Shown here piece by piece: positions 1 to 11,046 of a DNA stretch of 64,000 nt. Location: NCBI GenBank assembly GCA_019022495.1, contig JAFEKR010000015.1, positions 62,001 to 126,000 of the forward strand. The letters run 5' to 3'. The translations under genes and the position numbers were made by a program. This DNA comes from Epichloe hybrida. Lineage: Eukaryota; Ascomycota; Sordariomycetes; Hypocreales; Clavicipitaceae. Positions within the stretch are counted from its first letter, which is position 1; each line of letters starts with the position of its first letter. The notes under the pieces were generated by a model, which was not told the origin of the DNA, searched no databases, and saw only the letters and a list, made by a program, of their open reading frames with translations.

Positions 1-1511
1 GCAGCCCACTGCGTCGGCCTGTGGATCAACTTTGCGGGGGTCTTTGCGGTTGTTTGGCAAGAGACAGTCGAACAGCTCTCTGATAATGGTGACGTGGACC
101 TCGGGCAAAAGCGGGTTCTCCCTCTGGGTCACAAAGAGGGTGAAGAGCTCGAGACAAAGGTTCTTGATGCAGAGAGCGAAATCCTGATAGAGCCGGTTGA
201 GATCGCTCCGCTTGCCGAGGGCGTGCGTAGCCGCCGAGAGGAGCTTGAAGAACCGCAGACGGAGATCTACCGACTCGACGAGCCCGGACTGCGACGACCC
301 GAATGTTTCTCTGTTGTGTCCAGCTCGTGGCTTCTGTGGGGTGGGCGGCTCTGAAGATATGGAGTCGTCATCAAGATAGTCGCCAAACCTGTCATTCTCT
401 ACGTCCAGAACGTAGTCTCGCTTTCTCTTCTTCGAGGTCTTTTTGGGGCCTCGCGGCTCCTTCTCAAACACCTCTGGGAACGACGATGACGATAGCGAGC
501 TGCCATCCGCAAACAGGGACTTGATGATTTTCTTCGGCGCCATTTGCCCATATGTGCCTTGCCACATGTACATGGCAATCATGGACTCTTTCCTCGCTGA
601 AAAGGGCTTGTCCCCGCCCTCTCTACCTTTCGATTCGTATGCCGATGCCGATGCCGATGCCGATGCCGATGCCGCCTCGTCCTGCCGCTCCCTCTCCGCC
701 CAGTCCATCTCCAGCACATCCAACATGAACTCGAGCCAGACCTTCCAGTACCGCCAACGATGGGGGTACAGGCTGCTTGTGTTGAATGCCCATCCAACCG
801 TGGACCACAGATCCTGACCTCGGGCCCACACGCTACTCTGGTTTGCCATCTTTCCCTTGACGCGGTCATGATCATGGCCCGAGTCACCGTCCGACATGTC
901 GCTATCGCTGCCGGCACTGGTGTATCCCGACCGACGACTCCATCGCGGCAGATGATGGAACTGGAAGGCGGTGCGGAACCCCGCGTTGACTGGTCCAACT
1001 ACCGCCAACAAATTCCGTAGATAATCGAGCGCCAGGGACGACACCTCTCGTAGCTCCGACGTCTCGGCGCGCGTGGTGTGAACAGGATGCACAATGAGCG
1101 TGTTGAGGAGGGCTAGATGGCTTGGCGGCGGTATCAGGGCCGGTTTGGTGGGCGGTGTCCGACGCGACATGCCTGATCCGAGCGTGCTGTTTAATAGATG
1201 AATGGCACATGTGTCTGAATGCAATTGTTCGGGTTAGCTTTGCGTCCACGTCGGGCATCTGCATCTGCATCTGCATCTCCATCTGCCTGGAATGGGAGCC
1301 TGCGCCTACAAAGCTGTTCTTCCAGGAAGATCTGGCAATGATCTTTGAGTTCGCGGCGGAGTTGTCGCGCATCGCGGTAGGGACAAGGCACGCCGTGCAC
1401 CGGACTGCTTGCCGTCGTGGAGCCCTCGATGTTGGAATCGTTGTCGTTGGCCGTGTGGCAAGATGCTGGAGATGAGCTCGCGCTCTTTCGATTCCCGGTC
1501 ACGGTCGCCAT
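1..1511 (-). CDS. Conserved fungal protein of unknown function, incomplete at the window edge
   Basis: Two exons read in one frame: 1511-1310 and 1214-1, joined over a 95-nt intron (1309-1215, donor GTAGGC, acceptor CAG). The 472 residues visible contain no stop, so the gene runs off the left edge. The ATG at 1511 is the first true ATG; an in-frame TTG at 1553 lies upstream. Exon 1 ends in a charged helix containing RDARQLRRELKDHCQIF. Exon 2 has a tryptophan-rich block (WSTVGWAFNTSS, RWRYWKVWLEFMLDV) near residues 190-230, an Ala-Ser hexamer-repeat tract near residue 250, a basic stretch KKTSKKRKRD near 310 that could be a nuclear signal, then a helical region. No signal peptide or membrane segment is visible. 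I do not recognise the family. The continuous frame across the splice and the protein-like composition make a real gene likely. Confidence 0.7.
640..676. repeat. GATGCC hexanucleotide repeat in coding sequence
   Basis: About five tandem GATGCC units (plus strand) encode alternating Ala-Ser in exon 2 of the leftmost gene. A related GATGCA-type hexamer array lies in the intron of the same gene at about 1257-1282. Confidence 0.85.
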
Positions 1512-2119
1512 GGGGTTCGTCGCCGCTTTCGGGTCGGTCGGTCCAATATCCAATTCCCAGGTCGGGGACTTGTGACGGGATATAAAAAATTCTCGTGTGG
1601 CATGATGATGGCACCAAAGTCCAACACCAAGGTCTGACGCGACTTTGAACTACCGATAAAAGTGGGAACCGACCAGGTAGGACCACCTACATACATACAT
1701 GTACGGATTAGGTACATATGTACATATCAAGGGCCAGGTAGGGGTACATGAGGCCAGTGCGCGACGCGTCGAGTTGTCATTGACCACGGGGTACATACTC
1801 CTCATTACATGCACATGGCAAATGCATGCTTGTATCATCGTGCGTTGTCTCCTTGCCCTACACATTACACAATGGCCCCCCACGAAATCCATCACAAACC
1901 TGCCCAAGCACGCCACGGGTATATCATTGCATATATGCAGGATGTTTCATATCTCAGATGGCAGATGATTGTCGCAAATGTGGGTGTGAAAAATAGACAA
2001 TGTCGCCTGATCCAGGGTGCTCTCGCCGTTACTTTACTTCACTTGCCGCCGGCGCCGTCTCAGGGATAAGAACACCAGGAAGAAGCAGTGCACCCAGCAA
2101 CGCTGGAAGGAAGTCTGCT
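1512..2119. other. Intergenic: upstream of the leftmost gene, downstream of the MFS remnant
   Basis: No gene is visible. The first 250 nt should hold the promoter of the leftmost gene. Around 1690-1735 there is a run of ATACATACATGTAC-type alternating sequence. Confidence 0.5.
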
Positions 2120-2815
2120 TTACGGTGGCGCTACACCCCCGTGCTTGGCTGCCATGCGAGTGTAACGGCTACCGTCGACAACAATCGTCGTCCGAGGTGT
2201 TGCGGCATCCAGCTTGGAGATGTAGTCTTTACCAGTTCGTCTCGATAACGCCTCGGCCCGCCGTTCGGTCGGCCGTTCGGTCGCAGCAGAACGGGTGCGT
2301 AAGTTTCGGGAGCCGCGAGGGATTGGATGATCCATAGCGTGCCTGTGAAAGTGAAAATGGCTGTCAATCCCACTACCCACCTCCAACTCGCAGCCTCGCC
2401 GAGGAAGCCACCGACAACTGGGAGAAGCAGCACCGGCAGCATTGAAGGCTAAGGCCGTCAGGGCCATGTACGTGATGAAGAAGAGCTTCTGGCGGCCATA
2501 TAGTTCCGAGAAGGGGGCCCAGAACAGGGGGCCAATGGCGAGGCCAAGTACAAACATGGAGACACCGAGAATAGCAACCTCGGTCGAGGCATGGAATTCT
2601 TTATTGATTTCAAAAACGCTCGCTGAGTAATAAGCCGAGCTGGTAAAAGAAACGGCGAGGGTGGAGACAGCCGAGATGAGAGAGATTGTCCATTTGAATG
2701 GTGGCGCAAAAGTCAAGGGATTTCGAGCATCATTGGGTAGGAATTCGACGAGATACGGCGACTCGAGAGTACCTCGGCCGGCATATTTAAACTGACACGG
2801 GACGGGACGAGGCAT
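2120..2815 (-). pseudogene. Broken MFS transporter (polyamine/drug-type), internal deletion and frameshift
   Basis: From the ATG at 2815 the reading frame starts like a fungal drug:H+ antiporter: a YLVEFLPNDARNP N-terminal motif, then TM1 and TM2 and the loop motif ELYGRQKLFF, ending at [10 protein letters not shown]. The sequence then jumps straight to [15 protein letters not shown] and TM6-like residues in another frame (minus strand, about 2440-2290). In intact relatives roughly 50-60 residues (TM3-TM5) lie between these two motifs, so they appear deleted. Near 2263-2290 a 12-bp direct duplication (GGTCGGCCGTTC type) shifts the frame again: [10 protein letters not shown] is in one frame and the expected continuation [11 protein letters not shown] in another. 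Nothing convincing of the C-terminal six helices follows. The remnant cannot make a working transporter. Intact-family comparison is from memory. Confidence 0.75.
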
Positions 2816-3223
2816 GTTAGCGTGGAGAACCAAGGGGCACTGACGATGAATAAATTAGTACATGTAATGTAATAAGGCTACGGATCCGTACAAGCCTCGC
2901 AATTCCCGGGTGATGTTGGCGGCGCCAAGAAGGCTTGGGCGTGCAACGATGGGACGCGATTGGGTGGAGGGATCGTGTTTGCATTCAGCCGGTGGGGTGG
3001 ACCAACTACATAAGCCAACCCGGGGCTGTGTCTCAGATCCAACACTACCGCTTTCTTGTCTGAAGGTCTTGACTTATATTCGTCGCGAGTGTAGTCTTAC
3101 GGTCCTCAAGGAGATACAGTGTTACACGTGGTGTCTTGTTTGTTGTTGGCAACCTTTGAGAGCTGCCGTAGTGCGGCTGCAACGGCAAAGACAAACCCCG
3201 AGTATTATTAACCTGGGTTTCAG
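2816..3223. other. Intergenic: upstream of the MFS remnant, downstream of rcm1
   Basis: No gene seen. It would contain the old MFS promoter and the 3' UTR of the methyltransferase gene. Confidence 0.4.
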
Positions 3224-5017
3224 TCAGTCTTCAAAGCCATCCCACTCACTCTCTTCACCTTGGCCTCGGCTGTCATCACCATCACTGCCATCATTTGCCG
3301 CCTCGCTCCCAAGGTCCCGCACAAAGGCTGCGACGAAGAAGCCCATGACGCCGTGCCCGTCATCTTTGTACGTCCGTATGCATCCCTCGGCTACAGCCTC
3401 GTCCCCCTTGCATGCTTCGACGAGACCCCGCACAGGCCAGCGTCTCATCCCGCTCACCTGGTCCTCCCTCGGCAGTATGCGCCATCCCATCTCCCGAGCA
3501 GTGTCCGACTCGAGCGCAGCCATGACCACGTTCTCGTTCTCTTGGGAGTGAACCGAGCACGTCGAATACGTCACCTTCTTGGCAGACGGGAAGCGGAACG
3601 CGTGTAGCAGAAGCTTGAGCTGAAACGAGGACAGTGCCTCGAGCCGCTCACGCAGGTCCTTTTCCGAGTGGACGGCCGTCTCGTTGCCGTCGTCGTCGCG
3701 AACCACGGCATCGTTCGCGTTCGCGTTGGACTCGTCGTCGACCTCCCCCTGGGGCTTTCCCTTGCGCTTCCTGGACGGCGGCGGCGGCGGCGGTTCTGCT
3801 CGCGAGCCTCCTCCTCCTCCTCCTCCTCCTCCTCCTCCTCCTCCTCCTCCGCGGCGGCGGCCCTGCTGCGGCTCCTCGGGCAGATGAAGCTCGGGCATCG
3901 ACGAGTCTCTCCCGACGATGCCGCTCCCCGAGCAACTCGGGTCGAGAAGCAGCGCACCGACGTTCCGGAACCTGTCGGCCCGAGGATCAACCTGCAGGAA
4001 GTCCTGTCCCAGCCCGATGCGCGTCATGCCCTTGGCACCCGCGATCCGGACCATCTTCTCCAGCGTCCGCGCCCTGCGCGTGTCCTTCTCGAAAGCAAGA
4101 ACCGTCTGCTGCCCGGCCCCGGCCCCGGCCCCGGCCCCGGCCCCGGACTCAAACTCGGGCGCGTGGCTGCGCATGATGGCGGCAAGATGCGTCGTCTTGT
4201 TCCCGGGGGCGGCGCACGCGTCAACAACGTCGCCGTCCTCGGGCCGCGGATCCAGCAGGTACGCCGGGAAACAAGACGCCTTGTCCTGCAGGATGATCTT
4301 GCCCGACGCGTACGCCTCCGTCTTGCTCAGGTCGTCGCACCCCGCCGTGACGGCCACCAGGTTCGGCACGTGAGGGTCGATAAAGATGTGCCTCCTTGCC
4401 CCCTCCTCCTCCTCCTCCTCCTCCTCCTTGGCGACGACGACGACATCCCGTATCGTCTCTGCCCTCGCGTAGGCGCGGAACGTCGACTCGAGCTGCTCCT
4501 CGACCGTGCTCTTCAGGGCATTGACGCGCACCCAGCGAGGATGCGACGCCTCCTCCTCTCCCGCCGCGGCTCTCGCGACCTGCGCCCTCAGAGCCTCCGC
4601 GGACGCTGCTCCCCGCCGCACCCTCGCCCGAGTGAACTCGGAGCTGAGGCGGCCCTTGTGCCGATCGATGCTGCATCTCAGCCCGTGGCTCTGCGGGAGC
4701 GCAATGCCCCCCTTGGCGAGAAGCAGGTCATGGACCAAGAGTAGGGCCAAGGTCGGAGTGAGCTATCGGTAAAGTCAGAAATTAGACATCCAAAAATTGG
4801 GGGATTCATCGCAGACCTTGCGCTCGTGTCTAAGCAGCTCCGCCCCCTCTATGACCTCTTTGAGAACAGCGCTCCATTTGCAAGTCTCCAATACGAGAGC
4901 GTATAGTTGATTTGGCGGCGGCTTTGTGTTTTTACGGCCAAACACCCGTGACTTGAGACTGCCTCCTTCGTGGGACGACGTTGACAGGAGATCTGCTGCC
5001 TCATGATACAGTGACAT
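3224..5017 (-). CDS. rcm1: 25S rRNA (cytosine-C5)-methyltransferase, Rcm1/NSUN5 family
   Basis: Exon 1 is 5017-4817 (67 codons, phase 0) and exon 2 is 4762-3224. The 54-nt intron has an unusual donor, GTCTGC, a CTGAC branch site and a TAG acceptor. The product has 579 residues. The N-terminus (MSLYHEAADLL, then YALVLETCKW) and the ALLLVHDLLLAKGG motif are those of Rcm1/NSUN5. The SAM-binding NOP2/Sun domain shows DACAAPGNKTTHLAA (motif I), DPSCSGSG (motif IV cysteine) and TYSTCSVHSQENE (motif VI catalytic cysteine). The family methylates a conserved cytosine of large-subunit rRNA in the nucleolus. Four low-complexity insertions interrupt the domain: polyGlu near residue 170, a Gly-Ala run near 270, a long polyGly near 370 and a polyPro stretch. 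They lie between motifs, so activity need not be lost. Confidence 0.92.
3800..3851. repeat. CCT trinucleotide tract in rcm1
   Basis: A run of CCT (plus strand) encodes polyGly in the methyltransferase on the minus strand. Further coding repeats sit at about 4110-4146 (GGCCCC hexamers, Gly-Ala) and 4402-4428 (CTC, polyGlu). Confidence 0.85.
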
Positions 5018-5866
5018 TCTTAAAGAAAACCCTTCTTAGCGTGGTTTTTCTCTCCCTCAATTTGGACATGAGATGAGCCACTGAGCTCATCCGTCAACTC
5101 ACGCTGAGCGGGAGTGCATGAAAAAGTAAAGTAGCCGATGCGCCTCGCGGAAAATGGAACGGTCTGGCGGGAAGAGAGACCCGGTCGGCCGGGGTTCAAC
5201 CGAACTTACACGCGTGCACCAATGACAGCACACCCGTGGACATTACTCCGTAACCCTGTAGTCCGTACAATCATCATTATGCTTGACGTTTTCGCTTGCT
5301 TGTGAGTATACGGCGTACATTTCAAGGCAATGGTTATTGATGATGCAGTGGACTTGTACAACAGACACTCATCATGTTCGGGGTAAAGCACACCTACGAT
5401 TTGGGGCGTACACGATTACGTTTGAGCTGCGCGTTCAACATTGACATTTTGTTCGCCTAAGCCTGTCCAAAATAAGATATCATCAATGTGCGTGCCTGTT
5501 CATCAGGGCCAAGATGCCGAAAAAATAAGAGGCGTCCCAGAGGACAAAAGGTTCAACTCGCCAGCCACATGCACATATGCGAGTGGCCTCGGCTCGGTGA
5601 AAAAGAAGCAAAGTCAAAGTAGCTGATACACATCCAAAAGGTTCGGGATATCCAACAAAGAACCCGAAAAATGAGAAGAAGAAGAGAAGAAGAAGAAGAA
5701 AAAGATACTCGGCAAGTGCACAAGTGTCTGAGAAAAATGTCCATGAACAGGGTCTCCCCCAACGCGCCCGTCGAAATTAACCCCCCTTGTTCCTTGTTGC
5801 TTCGCCGGTTCAGATGCAAAATCTGCAGAGCAAGAAAGTCACTTATATCGCTGCAGCTAGGGTCGC
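5018..5866. other. Intergenic: rcm1 promoter and 3' flank of the WSC gene
   Basis: No supported gene. A purine-rich stretch of GAAGAA repeats lies at 5672-5705. ORFs here have no family features. Confidence 0.5.
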
Positions 5867-7790
5867 TTAGTGGTGCTTGCTTCGGTGTCGCTGCACATGC
5901 TCGTGGGCGTGCCTACGTCCCTTGGCGCCCTTCAGGCTTGCTTGACCGTCCCGACTGTAGACACTGAGAGTCCAGCTCCCTCCACAGGTGTCAGCCCCAT
6001 CACCTTCGCAGGCAACGTTGCACGCCGAGTCATCAACTCTCTCGGACCCGGTGAGCTCATTCCCGCAGTAACACTGACCGCCATACTCAGTTCCCGCCAA
6101 TGCGAAGCCGGCACCTTTGCAATATGTCACGCACTTCTCGTTGCTCACGGCTCCCAGGTTGGCGCGGGTCTCGCCGCCCAGAGCACGGTTACTTGAGTCC
6201 TTGAAGCAGCCGGCGTACTTGAAACCTCCCGCGGTACGAGTTGCGTTGGCAACCGAGGGCTGTTGGGTTACCCCGGGCAGACCCGCCGTCACGGTCAGTG
6301 TCTCCCATACTGTGTGAATCTTGGGGGTGCATCCAGATGGTCCAGTAGGCAAGACAAGCTGAGATGAGCCGGCTTCTGATGTTGTTGTTGTTGCCTTTGA
6401 GTCGTCAGAGGTGCGAGCGGGTTCTGGTTCCTGGGCGATCATGGTGGTCTCGGCGGCGGTAGTTGTGGCGTGTTTGGCGACTCCGGCAGGCTGAGAGATT
6501 GATGGCTGGCGTTTGGGGGTGTCGTCGCCTGCTGGCTTCTGGCCAGATGGTTGGGGCTTTTCCTTGTCACCACCGGAGCCTCCTCCGTTGGAACCGCTGC
6601 CGCCGTACCTCCAGCCTGTGATCTCGTTCTTTCCGGGCAAGGCGCCCAGGAGACCATTGATGGTTTCATCGACAGGGGATTCAATAGTGCATTCGACCTT
6701 GTTCAGGCCATACTTCAGTTGCTCCGTGCACTGGTCCATACCGGCGGAGCCCTTGTCGCAATGATTGATGATTCCTTGGAGGAGGTCTTCATCCCAAGCG
6801 GCCATGAAGTCGGCGTGGTTGCCGTAGCCAGTAGCATCGCCATTCGCGAGAACAAATGGCTGGTTTCCCTGGCCCGGTGTCCATCGGTCCTTGAAAGCCG
6901 GGGTGTTCCAGTAGACTTCGAGGAACAGGTGGGGGACGTGAATGTGGCCTTTGGGACAATCTTGCTTGCCATTTCCGGCGTCACTGGGGAAGACCATGTT
7001 CTCCTTGTAGTTTGTCAGGCCCTTTTCAGGGTTGTAGCAGGACGGGAAATGCAAATCTCCCCGCAGGGGAGATCCGTAGCCATCACAGTTGACATCAGGA
7101 AACCCAACGCCTTCGCCTTTGTTGTTGGGGTCCGCGATACCGGCCATCCTTCCGTCGGATCCGGGAGGATAAGCTGCCAGATTCATGTTGGAGCGAGGGC
7201 AAGTCCACTTGACAGGGTTCACGGGTCCTTTGGAAGGGTCGAGGTTTGAGCTTGCACCATCCTTGGGAGGGGTTCGCAAATTTGAATCACCGGTCAACAT
7301 GGATAGACCTACAGGGAAGGCCTTGATGTCATCATTGGAGGCCTCGAAGCTGCCACGGGAAGTCAGTAATTCGATTTCGCAAGTGAAGGGTCATTCACAC
7401 AATTCCACCGAGCAATCAGACAAACAAAACATACAAGTAGTAGACGTTGGCGTAAAACATTTCCACGTCTTCGAGTTTGCCGGTTTTGGGGTCCTTGAAA
7501 TAGAGAGACGGGAACCAGTAGTTGCTGTTGTCACCCTTGACCAAGGCTGTGCTGCAGTTGGATGCCATCAGGTCTTTGCCAGTCGATCCGAGACCGAAGC
7601 CGCTTCCGCCCAAGACGCTGTGAACGTGACCGGCTACTTTTCCAGGTGTAACGATGGGGTCCATTCGACCCTTGGTGAGCTGCTTGTTTGTGAAGCGAAG
7701 AACGGCAAATGTTCGTTTGTCCGGGTTGTCTTTGCGGGCGGCGACGCCGTTGACGAGGGCCAACAAGGCCGTTGCGGTAGTCAACTTCAT
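5867..7790 (-). CDS. Secreted DUF1996 + WSC-domain protein, probably cell-wall or extracellular
   Basis: Exon 1 is 7790-7435 and exon 2 is 7349-5867; the 85-nt intron has GTATGT and CAG ends and joins as VYY-FFEASNDDIKAFP. The 612-residue product starts with a signal peptide (MKLTTATALLALVNGVAA). Residues about 30-330 form a DUF1996 domain, shown by RMDPIVTPGKVAGHVHSVLGG, the NLRTPPKDGAS region and DCPKGHIHVPHLFLEVYW. A Ser/Thr/Pro-rich linker follows. Residues about 490-575 form a WSC domain with its spaced cysteines (YAGCFKDSSNRALGG, QCYCGNEL, CGGSWTLSVY). The C-terminus is basic and His-rich (HAHEHVQRHRSKHH) with no GPI-type hydrophobic tail. WSC domains bind glycans; DUF1996 has no established function. 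A cell-wall or secreted glycan-binding role is inference. Confidence 0.9.
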
Positions 7791-10359
7791 GTTGACGGCG
7801 TACTTTTTGAGGCAGAGCGCGAGTGGGGTGGTTGTGAGGACTTTTTTTTTTCCGAAAAGAGGGTTTCAAAGTTCAAGGAACGTAGACACTGTGTAGAGTT
7901 GAATGGCGGTGTTGCCCGAGCACCGAAGAGAATGAATTGTGAAGAAGACTGTTTGACTGCGCGAGTGACCAGAACTCGCAGCGTACGAGTTGAACAAGGA
8001 AAGGATAGATGGAAGCAAACCCGGCTGGCGGTTTGGGTCGGTGTGGTGGTTGCTGAAGGAGAGGATGTGCTTAGCAGTTCCTGCAAAGCACGAGAGACGA
8101 AGTGAAGAATCCAAGACGAATAGATATAAAGAGCAGGCAAAAGCGTAGCCAGAACGGACGACCTGATGATATTAAAGGAGAGAGAATGGAGGACGGCCAG
8201 GACGAGAAGGCGCCCGTCTGGATTTTTCGTCGTTTTCGTGTGGTTTTCGTACGGAGTACATGTGGGAGCGGGAGGGGCTCGAGCTGGCCACGGCGCCATG
8301 ATCCATGTTCAGAGTACAATTCATTGGGCGGCGGAAACAAAGCACTCATGCATGCACCGCACTGTTCAATACTTGATCTTTGTTTGACGCCGGCGCCAAG
8401 TGCAGAGCCGGGGTCCCTTGTTCAACGTCCGTTCTGTACGTACCCTGGAGACTGCATTCTGGTCTGCCAACAAAACATCATGTCCGTTCGTTGGTCGGAT
8501 GGAAAGGGGAAGATCTGAAACCAGGGAATTTGCAGGGACCGCATGTGGTTTGTAGATGGCAGCCGCGCGCCGGACGAAACATTGAACCCTGCTCCACGGA
8601 GTATTAATAGACATGTCATTCGTGTCATTGAGGGCGCGCACAAGTGTAGCCCTGCTGGCAACCAAATGAGGATGGTGCAAAACCTTTTTGTATCACGGCG
8701 TGGGTAAAGCAGTGCGGAGTACCCAAGGTCACGTAGGTGTCATGTATGCAGAGACAGGGACTTCGTGCAGCACACAGGTAACGTCCTCCCACGGCCGCTA
8801 CGCACAGTGGTGTACGTGTGCCAGAGAACCTGCCTGTCTGTTGGGCCTTCTGCTCACCATTCATTTGTCCCAGGCGTGATGTGATGTTGCTGATGGATGC
8901 CATGATCCATCGGTGGAGGGAGCAAAGGAGAAAGAAGAGAAGGAAAGAAGAGGCCCCTCCCTCTCGGCTCCCCCCTCGGCTCCCCCCTCGGCTCCCCCAA
9001 TCACGTTCCTCTCCTCTCCTTCCGCTGTAAACATGAAACACGCTAATGGAGCGAGATGGGCAAAGCGACCCGATTGGCCTTTTGTCCGTCAGCATCAATC
9101 CGGAGAATACATATTGACTCAGAGGGCCTCATCTGCAGGGGGCGAGGAAATTTAAATGGTGTTGGTGGACAATGGATATGTACAACGGCTTACAGATTCG
9201 GTTTCTCCGTACAGCACAACCCTGGCGCTTCAAATCCTCCCCCTCCCCCGTCCTGGCTGATGCAACTCATCGTTTGATAGTGGAGGCAATCAATAGGGGA
9301 AATGAAAGTAGACACTCAAGACCGAGGCGAGACGACTTCGCAAATTGGCGATACATCAAGTGAAAAACACAAGCCCGTGCGTGTGTAAAAGCAAATGAGA
9401 GATGACACCAGGGTTCCGAACCCCTTTTCGAAAAATCGCTTCCTTCTACCATCACCGCAGCATCCTCGAGGACCACGCAAAGGCCATGTGAGCCTCGTCA
9501 GCCACCAATTTCATCGGTGTTGCAGCTGGAAGCGCCATCACGTCGATAGTTCTTGCATCAGCATTGTGACAGACGTGCCGCCCAGAGGAACCGGAACCAC
9601 GTCAAGGCTCTCCGAGAAGGCTGGTGACTCGAACCTATCTGATCCGGGCAAAGCAATCTTACTCTCACCAAGCTTGGACGATGTAGATCAAACGGAGAAC
9701 AACCTTGACGCCGCCGTTCGCGGAGAGATGGTCGAGACTCGAACCCTTTTTGATGCACAACGGGATTTGCCAACGCCAAGAATAGAATGCCGTCCCACGA
9801 TTTTAATAGGGGGTTTTAAAAAAATATCAAGGACACGATATGTTCTTCTTGGCACTGTCATTTCGAGCAAAACGCCGCGCTAGAAGAGATCGTCAACATG
9901 TAGTGTTGGGCAGGTAGGACAAACAAAATGCTTCCCATGGCTCAAGGAAACCCGGTCGTATCAGATGTATGGGTATAATGATGCTGTTTCAGAGGACATC
10001 CATCCTGGATGGAACCAGGGAGCAGAATATGACCCACCAACAATCCGTCACAAGACAGGAACAAAATGCGATAATACGTCCGTACATCCAAGCCAATTCG
10101 TAATTCCATCTCTCGCCACGCCAACCTCGTCCCTTGTTTGTTGGCGGAAGCAACATGATCGCGTTGACAAACGTCCGCCTATATAACAACTCCGTCATCA
10201 TCCATTAGTTCCCGTGCCATCCAACTGGGGAATCATCTTTTCTTCTTCGTCGGAACATAACGCTCGCTGCCGGTACACCTTCCCAAGTATCTTAGTTCCG
10301 GGCAAACCGTGATCTTGTGTTTACTCTGAGCCTGAGCCTGGGCCTCACTGAGCCTTACC
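7791..10359. other. 2.6-kb intergenic region, no gene seen
   Basis: The 7791-8300 part is the likely promoter of the WSC gene; on the minus strand it is pyrimidine-rich, with a TTATATCTAT element about 330 nt upstream of the ATG. A perfect TACGGAGTA 9-mer is at 8250-8258 and a partial one at 8596. A C-rich tandem repeat lies at 8954-8998. The rest holds only short unsupported ORFs. Confidence 0.5.
8959..8998. repeat. CTCGGCTCCCCC tandem repeat, C-run array
   Basis: A 12-bp unit CTCGGCTCCCCC is repeated three times. Four or more C runs are separated by 6-8 nt, so the minus strand has G-quadruplex potential. Confidence 0.8.
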
Positions 10360-11046
10360 CTATAAAAGCTTGGTCCCCCATGGTGCCCCAGCATCATCGT
10401 CGGAGAACTCATCTTGTCCTCTGCTGTTCTTTCCCTTGTCGTTGCCCTTCTTGATGGAAATGATACATCCTTGCTCTCTTAACCTTTTTGCCAAAGAGCT
10501 ACTCGGTAGCATGCCAGGGAACTCTTTGGCACTGTACACGTGAAAAACGTCACTCACAAGCTCTGCAAGAAGTGGAAAATGTCGGATCTGTCCGGCGCGC
10601 AGGGGATCAATCATGATTAGGGTGAATTTGAGACGAAAAGCTCCCGGCGTTCGGCATGACAGGTCTGAGAAGCAGAAGAAGCAGCCTTCTTTTCCCTGAT
10701 CATCCTTCCCCACAAAGGGGGTGCCGACCAAGGAACCCATCAGTCTCCTCTGATGCTGGTATTCCTCCGGCATGAAGGAAGCATCGCGTGTGCCGGTCTC
10801 GTCGCATATGGAACAATTCATCACGTAGCTTTCGTAGCGTAGATACAGTCGAGCTTCATCCTCTGTCAAGGAGGGGCTGTCGATGGATAGCTGAACAATG
10901 GGAGGCGGATCGATGACCCTTCTGTCTCTATCGCCAAAGCCACAGGCTCTCGCAGATCGTGGATGTTGTCTCATGCCAAGTTTGAACGTCGTGTATTGCA
11001 AGGCACCCCCTCTATCAGGCGCCAGAAGATTAGGAGTGTTTGCCAT
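10360..11046 (-). CDS. velC: Velvet-domain transcriptional regulator, VelC-like
   Basis: Intronless, 228 residues from the ATG at 11046; an in-frame TTG lies 12 nt upstream. Almost all of the protein is the velvet domain. It shows QYTTFKLGMRQHPRSARACG, the CGFGDRDRRVIDPPPIVQL signature, GCFFCFSDLSCRTPGAFRLKF and a final VFHVYSAKEFPGM to ISIKKGND block. The CGFGDRDRR and EGCFF-DLSCRTPG variants look closer to VelC than to VeA, VelB or VosA; that subtype call is from memory. Velvet proteins are nuclear factors linking light, sporulation and secondary metabolism, often as dimers with other velvet members. The N-terminal extension usual in VelC proteins is nearly absent. The C-terminus is short and acidic (DEFSDDDAG). 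Confidence 0.85.
   Translation of the reverse strand: MANTPNLLAPDRGGALQYTTFKLGMRQHPRSARACGFGDRDRRVIDPPPIVQLSIDSPSLTEDEARLYLRYESYVMNCSICDETGTRDASFMPEEYQHQRRLMGSLVGTPFVGKDDQGKEGCFFCFSDLSCRTPGAFRLKFTLIMIDPLRAGQIRHFPLLAELVSDVFHVYSAKEFPGMLPSSSLAKRLREQGCIISIKKGNDKGKNSRGQDEFSDDDAGAPWGTKLL

Noticed and set aside
2029..2103. Short frame ALLGALLLPGVLIPETAPAASEVK-like, a possible MFS C-terminal fragment
   Set aside because: Too short and only loosely similar to transporter tails (20 or so residues); no connecting sequence.
3634..4744. Long ORFs on the plus strand opposite rcm1
   Set aside because: Antisense shadows of a GC-rich coding region with trinucleotide repeats; the minus-strand frame carries all catalytic motifs.
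9415..9760. Three sequences resembling the tRNA B box (GGTTCGAGTC on the minus strand at about 9618 and 9735; GGTTCCGAACC near 9416)
   Set aside because: T stems do not pair over five bases, no A box at proper distance, and no acceptor stem can be drawn; not called as tRNA.
9395..9883. 162-codon ORF on the plus strand
   Set aside because: No domain or start context; composition does not resemble neighbouring proteins.
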